Shown here in pieces: positions 6,566-9,287 of a stretch of 9,287 nucleotides of DNA. The notes under the pieces were generated by a model. The model saw only the letters and a list, made by a program, of their open reading frames with translations, did no database searches and had not been told where the DNA came from. Origin of the DNA: Bacteroidota bacterium (GTDB taxonomy: Bacteria; Bacteroidota; Bacteroidia; Chitinophagales; Saprospiraceae). The position numbers and the translations under genes are program-made. Location: positions 1 through 9,287 of the forward strand of contig JAKQGD010000533.1 in assembly GCA_029573365.1 (NCBI GenBank), read 5' to 3'. Every line of letters begins with the position of its first letter. Within the stretch, counting starts at the first letter, position 1.

Positions 6566-6688
6566 ACATTGACCCTTTAATTATGTTGCATTGACAAGCA
6601 TCATTTGATTCTACAGACTCCAAAAAATGCTTTCAATTGCACCCGAATTGAAAATAAAAACCTCGGTTTTCCGGGGTTTTTTGTTTTT
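6566..6688 (+). ncRNA. Candidate small RNA or attenuated coaD leader
   Basis: A transcript from the -7 element at 6552-6559 to the terminator at 6656-6688 would be about 120 nt. It would contain an extended stem: 6587-6601 pairs with 6627-6641 through 14 base pairs (TGCA, TTGA, AAGCAT with their complements), with single bulges at C6595 and T6637 and a 25-nt loop. A second perfect 8-bp hairpin, TTTCAATT at 6631-6638 with AATTGAAA at 6646-6653, shares bases 6631-6638 with the first, so only one of the two can form. The terminator hairpin follows immediately. I see no tRNA or protein in it. It may be a free small RNA (a 6S-like RNA is one possibility but unproven), or a regulated leader whose read-through adds to coaD transcription. 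Confidence 0.33.
6656..6688 (+). terminator. Intrinsic terminator upstream of coaD
   Basis: CCTCGG at 6661-6666 pairs with CCGGGG at 6671-6676 across a TTTT loop (six pairs with one U-G), flanked by five A before and six T after and followed by another T run at 6684-6688. The A and T flanks make it potentially bidirectional. The two neighbouring genes diverge, so it does not end either of them; it implies a third transcript in this gap. Confidence 0.8.
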
Positions 6689-6702
6689 GTCCTCGCCGTA
6701 AA

Positions 6703-6733
6703 TTGTGTCTATGCAGGAAAAACCGTTACTTTG
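6703..6733 (+). promoter_or_regulatory. coaD promoter
   Basis: TTG at 6703-6705 is followed after 20 bp by TTACTTTG at 6726-6733, a match to TAnnTTTG except for the second base. The start site would fall near 6740, giving a leader of only about 15 nt before the ATG at 6755. The site lies just downstream of the terminator, so coaD is insulated from transcripts arriving from the left. Confidence 0.5.
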
Positions 6734-6754
6734 CACGATTAAAATTTCGGATCC

Positions 6755-7234
6755 ATGTACACAGCAGTTTTTCCGGGTTCCTTTGACCCCATTACGCTTG
6801 GGCATGTTGATCTCGTCAGGAGAGCCATTCCTCTGTTTTCAAAAGTTATAGTAGCTGTAGGTGTTAACAATCAGAAGTCCACACTTTTTCCATTGGAAAA
6901 AAGAATGGAATGGCTAAAGGAAGTATTCAGCGAATATCCGACTGTTGAAGTAGCCTCTTTTTACGGGCTTACCGTAAGGTTTTGCGAGGATAAGGAAGCA
7001 CATTACCTTATACGCGGTTTAAGAAACGCCTCTGACTTTGATTACGAAAAGACCATTTCCCAGTTAAATAATATCATCGGCAAAAATGTCGAAACCATCT
7101 TTCTGATCAGCCAACCTGAATATTCCCACATCAGCTCCACCATAGTAAGAGAAATAATCAAGGGTGGGGGCGATGTATCGGCATTTGTACCTGATGTAAT
7201 TTCTAAGGAACTTAAGACAAACAATAACCAATAG
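6755..7234 (+). CDS. coaD: Phosphopantetheine adenylyltransferase
   Basis: CoaD transfers AMP from ATP to 4'-phosphopantetheine, making dephospho-CoA in the penultimate step of coenzyme A synthesis in the cytoplasm. The 159-residue length is typical of bacterial CoaD. The N terminus AVFPGSFDPITLGH holds the nucleotidyltransferase signature, with the TLGH motif at residues 14-17. The segment HYLIRGLRNASDFDYE (about 83-98) and the C-terminal ISSTIVRE (126-133) are the other conserved substrate- and ATP-binding segments. The ATG at 6755 places the signature at the usual distance from the N terminus. It has its own promoter-like site just upstream. The dehydrogenase gene begins 15 bp after its stop, so the two probably share a transcript, although their pathways are not directly linked. 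Confidence 0.98.
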   Translation: MYTAVFPGSFDPITLGHVDLVRRAIPLFSKVIVAVGVNNQKSTLFPLEKRMEWLKEVFSEYPTVEVASFYGLTVRFCEDKEAHYLIRGLRNASDFDYEKTISQLNNIIGKNVETIFLISQPEYSHISSTIVREIIKGGGDVSAFVPDVISKELKTNNNQ

Positions 7235-7249
7235 ATAAATCCTGACCAT

Positions 7250-8881
7250 ATGTCCAACGCTTTTTTTAAAGTGCCTGTGGCTGTAAATGAGCCCGTACTG
7301 TCATATGCACCCGGCAGTCCTGAAAAGGCAAGGGTTAAAGCTGCCCTTGCAGATCTCAAAGGCACGACAATAGACATACCCATGTACATCGGTGCAAAAA
7401 AAGTTTTTACTGACGAAAAGAGAACCATAAGGCCACCACATCAACTCAGTCATGTACTGGGAACCCATGCCGTAGGTACTAAAGACCATGTACTTGAGGC
7501 CATAAATGCTGCTCTGGAAGCCAAAAAAGCATGGGAAAACACCAGCTGGCAGGAAAGAGCTGCCATATTTCTCAAGGCTGCAGACTTGCTCGCCGGACCT
7601 TACAGGGCCAAAATGAATGCCGCCACCATGCTGGGCCAGTCCAAAAATATCTTTCAGGCAGAAATAGACGCAGTATGTGAGCTGGCAGATTTTTTTCGGT
7701 TTAATGTCCAGTTTATGTGCGAAATGTACGCTCAGCAGCCGGAAAGCTCCAGAGGTATATGGAACAGGATGGAATACAGGCCCCTGGAAGGTTTTGTGTT
7801 TGCACTAACACCTTTTAATTTTACCTCCATCGCCGGTAACCTTTGTGGAGCCCCAGCCCTGATGGGCAATACTGTGGTTTGGAAACCATCGGAGACACAG
7901 ATATATTCGGCCGCTGTCATCATGGAAATATACGAAGAAGCGGGTCTGCCTCCCGGAGTGATAAATCTTATATACGTGGATGGACCCACAGCCGGTGAGG
8001 TGGTTTTTTCACATCCTGACTTTGCAGGCATACACTTTACGGGTAGCACAGGTGTTTTTAACCGCATCTGGAAAACCATAGGCGAAAACATGTCCAATTT
8101 CAAAAGCTACCCCAGGCTCGTTGGAGAAACAGGCGGCAAAGATTTTGTCGTAGCCCACCCATCTGCAGATCCTAAGGCCGTGGCTGTTGCCCTGTCCCGA
8201 GGAGCCTTCGAGTATCAGGGGCAAAAGTGCTCAGCTGCATCACGGGCATACATTCCGGAGTCTCTCTGGCCCGAGGTAAAAAAATTCCTGCTCGATGACC
8301 TCAAAGATTTCAGGATGGGCAATCCTGAAGATTTCAGGAATTTTGTCAACGCAGTAATTGACGAAAAATCATTTGACAAAATAGCCACCTATATCGAAAA
8401 TGCCAGAAATGACAAGGACAATGAGATCGTAGCAGGCGGCAAATGTGACAAGTCCGAGGGTTATTACATCCAACCCACCGTCATAAAGGTTAAAAAACCG
8501 TATTACGTGACCATGTGTGACGAACTTTTCGGGCCTGTGCTGACTCTCTATGTATTCGAAGACTCAAAATACGAAGAGACTCTGGATCTTGTGGATCAGA
8601 CCGGTCCATATGCACTCACAGGAGCTATATTTTCACGCGACAGGTATGCACTTCAGACAGCAGTGGATAAGTTGAAGAATGCGGCGGGAAACTTTTATAT
8701 CAACGACAAACCTACCGGGGCGGTGGTGGGTCAGCAGCCGTTTGGTGGTGCCAGGGCTTCAGGAACCAATGACAAAGCCGGCTCGATACTCAATCTTTAC
8801 AGATGGGTTTCTGCCAGGACCATCAAGGAAAATTTTGTGCCTCCGCTGGACTACAGATACCCTTTTTTAGCAGAAGAATAG
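7250..8881 (+). CDS. pruA: L-glutamate gamma-semialdehyde (1-pyrroline-5-carboxylate) dehydrogenase
   Basis: This enzyme oxidises L-glutamate gamma-semialdehyde, in equilibrium with 1-pyrroline-5-carboxylate, to L-glutamate using NAD+. It is the second step of proline breakdown. The product is 543 residues, the size of the stand-alone ALDH4-type enzyme rather than the bifunctional PutA. The N-terminal VNEPVLSYAPGSPEK is typical of this family. Visible aldehyde dehydrogenase features are the TPFNFTSIAGNL segment with Asn190, GNTVVWKPSE with Lys212, the HFTGSTGVF cofactor loop (262-270), general-base Glu293 in GETGGKDF, and catalytic Cys327 in YQGQKCSAASR. DELFGP (424-429) and the C-terminal GQQPFGGARASGTND (about 494-508) complete it. 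All key residues are present. No proline dehydrogenase gene is in view, so the partner enzyme must be elsewhere. It probably lies in an operon with coaD. Confidence 0.95.
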   Translation: MSNAFFKVPVAVNEPVLSYAPGSPEKARVKAALADLKGTTIDIPMYIGAKKVFTDEKRTIRPPHQLSHVLGTHAVGTKDHVLEAINAALEAKKAWENTSWQERAAIFLKAADLLAGPYRAKMNAATMLGQSKNIFQAEIDAVCELADFFRFNVQFMCEMYAQQPESSRGIWNRMEYRPLEGFVFALTPFNFTSIAGNLCGAPALMGNTVVWKPSETQIYSAAVIMEIYEEAGLPPGVINLIYVDGPTAGEVVFSHPDFAGIHFTGSTGVFNRIWKTIGENMSNFKSYPRLVGETGGKDFVVAHPSADPKAVAVALSRGAFEYQGQKCSAASRAYIPESLWPEVKKFLLDDLKDFRMGNPEDFRNFVNAVIDEKSFDKIATYIENARNDKDNEIVAGGKCDKSEGYYIQPTVIKVKKPYYVTMCDELFGPVLTLYVFEDSKYEETLDLVDQTGPYALTGAIFSRDRYALQTAVDKLKNAAGNFYINDKPTGAVVGQQPFGGARASGTNDKAGSILNLYRWVSARTIKENFVPPLDYRYPFLAEE

Positions 8882-8899
8882 ACGCTTTTGAAGTCAAAA

Positions 8900-8934
8900 A
8901 GGTAACTTGTGTTACTTGCAGCACTTTTTGCTGC
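8900..8934 (+). other. Two back-to-back small hairpins after pruA
   Basis: GTAAC (8902-8906) pairs with GTTAC (8911-8915) across a TTGT loop, extendable by two weaker pairs to 8900-8917. Immediately after, GCAGCA (8918-8923) pairs with TGCTGC (8929-8934) across a CTTTT loop. They lie 19 bp after the pruA stop and before the next gene. There is no T tract after the second stem, so this is not a standard intrinsic terminator. It may act as an mRNA 3'-end stabiliser or a weak terminator. Confidence 0.4.
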
Positions 8935-8995
8935 GGCCAACACATCTAATAGCGGGTAAATTTTGTTTAGCAAGTATACGTAAACATAATCCATC

Positions 8996-9287
8996 ATGAA
9001 ATTGGTATACGGTATCTTGAGTATTGTGGTTTTGATGTCTTTATTGTCTTGCGGCAAAGATGAAAAAGGCTCGGTAAATCTTCGCATTAAAGTGATGTAC
9101 GGTGACAAGCCATTCAGGATGTTTGAAGTTTTTCCTTACCCCGTGACAGGCGAAGATTTTAGAATGAACAGACTGTCGTTCTTTATGTCAAATTTTACCC
9201 TCAGGTCTTCTGGTGGTGACCAGAATATTCTTGACATAGACTACCTGGATCTGACCAACAGCCATACAGCTCCTGTGGCACCCAATG
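8996..9287 (+). CDS. MbnP-like lipoprotein, 3' end outside window
   Basis: An ATG at 8996 opens a frame that is still open at the window end (97 codons seen). Residues 1-18 are a lipoprotein leader (MKLVYGILSIVVLMSLLS) and Cys19, in LLSCGKD, is the expected lipidation site. The mature part starts with a strand-rich segment (GSVNLRIKVMYGDKPF), then GEDFRMNRLSFFMSNFTLRS and DIDYLDLTNS. This arrangement matches the start of the MbnP-like domain family as I recall it, with its characteristic short strand-rich units and the motif around the RLSFFMSN strand. MbnP proteins are periplasmic or surface copper-associated proteins, often encoded beside an MbnH/MauG-type di-haem peroxidase; such a gene would lie beyond the window. 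A loose -7-like TAAATTTTG occurs at 8957-8965. Family assignment rests on this N-terminal third only. Confidence 0.72.
   Translation, partial: MKLVYGILSIVVLMSLLSCGKDEKGSVNLRIKVMYGDKPFRMFEVFPYPVTGEDFRMNRLSFFMSNFTLRSSGGDQNILDIDYLDLTNSHTAPVAPN

Larger units (their letters stand above)
6387..6754. other. fmt-coaD divergent intergenic region, dense in signals
   Basis: This 368-bp gap contains no credible protein gene. From left to right it holds a weak - strand fmt promoter region (6430-6439) and a 13-bp direct repeat TTGCCAnAnTCTG at 6487-6499 and 6508-6520, with 21 bp between starts (about two helical turns). Next come a perfect + strand -7 element (6552-6559), the heptamer CATTGAC at 6567-6573 and again at 6589-6595, two overlapping stem-loops (6587-6653), an intrinsic terminator (6656-6688) and the coaD promoter (6703-6733). 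Confidence 0.7.

Noticed and set aside
6587..6655. Possible tRNA or tRNA remnant before the terminator in the fmt-coaD gap.
   Set aside because: No T-loop GGTTCGAATCC-like sequence, acceptor pairing or anticodon arm could be found. The pairing pattern is a long bulged hairpin instead.
7042..7428. - strand open frame across the coaD-pruA junction.
   Set aside because: Both + strand genes have full sets of catalytic motifs in this interval. The antisense frame has no recognisable feature.

Overview
The window reads as Bacteroidota chromosome, probably from an environmental Saprospiraceae-like lineage (the lineage is inference). Three things point there: cargo proteins ending in type IX secretion (T9SS) type A sorting domains, Bacteroidota-style promoter elements (TTG about 20 bp before TAnnTTTG), and short-leader lipoproteins with a SC lipobox. 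Six genes lie on the + strand, two of them cut by the window edges; one gene (fmt) lies on the - strand.

Left part (1-2977), accessory surface region. The window opens inside the 3' end of a T9SS cargo gene. After a promoter-like site come an AT-rich, Cys-rich lipoprotein gene of unknown function and, 8 nt later, a second T9SS cargo gene. The last ~248 bp of this second cargo gene are almost identical to the first 248 bp of the window, so the lipoprotein and cargo body sit between two direct repeats that each encode a sorting domain. The lipoprotein start lies on a period-8 tandem repeat (409-437) that puts the natural ATG (394) out of frame with the rest of the gene. Losing one repeat unit would restore the frame, so the gene may be phase-variable. 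This left block is the best candidate in the window for something undescribed.

Middle (3082-5457). A 791-residue choice-of-anchor-B / LVIVD-repeat surface protein has its own consensus -7 element, two carboxypeptidase-regulatory-like folds, a jelly-roll-like module and a different T9SS sorting domain. It meets fmt tail to tail with a 2-bp gap.

Right part (5460-9287), mostly housekeeping. fmt (Met-tRNA formyltransferase, - strand) diverges from coaD (phosphopantetheine adenylyltransferase), which is followed 15 bp later by a pruA-type L-glutamate gamma-semialdehyde dehydrogenase, probably in one operon. The 368-bp fmt-coaD gap has a perfect TAnnTTTG, a 14-bp imperfect stem-loop, a second hairpin that competes with it, and a strong intrinsic terminator, all upstream of a separate coaD promoter. 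This could be a small RNA gene of about 120 nt or an attenuated leader. The window ends inside an MbnP-like lipoprotein gene.
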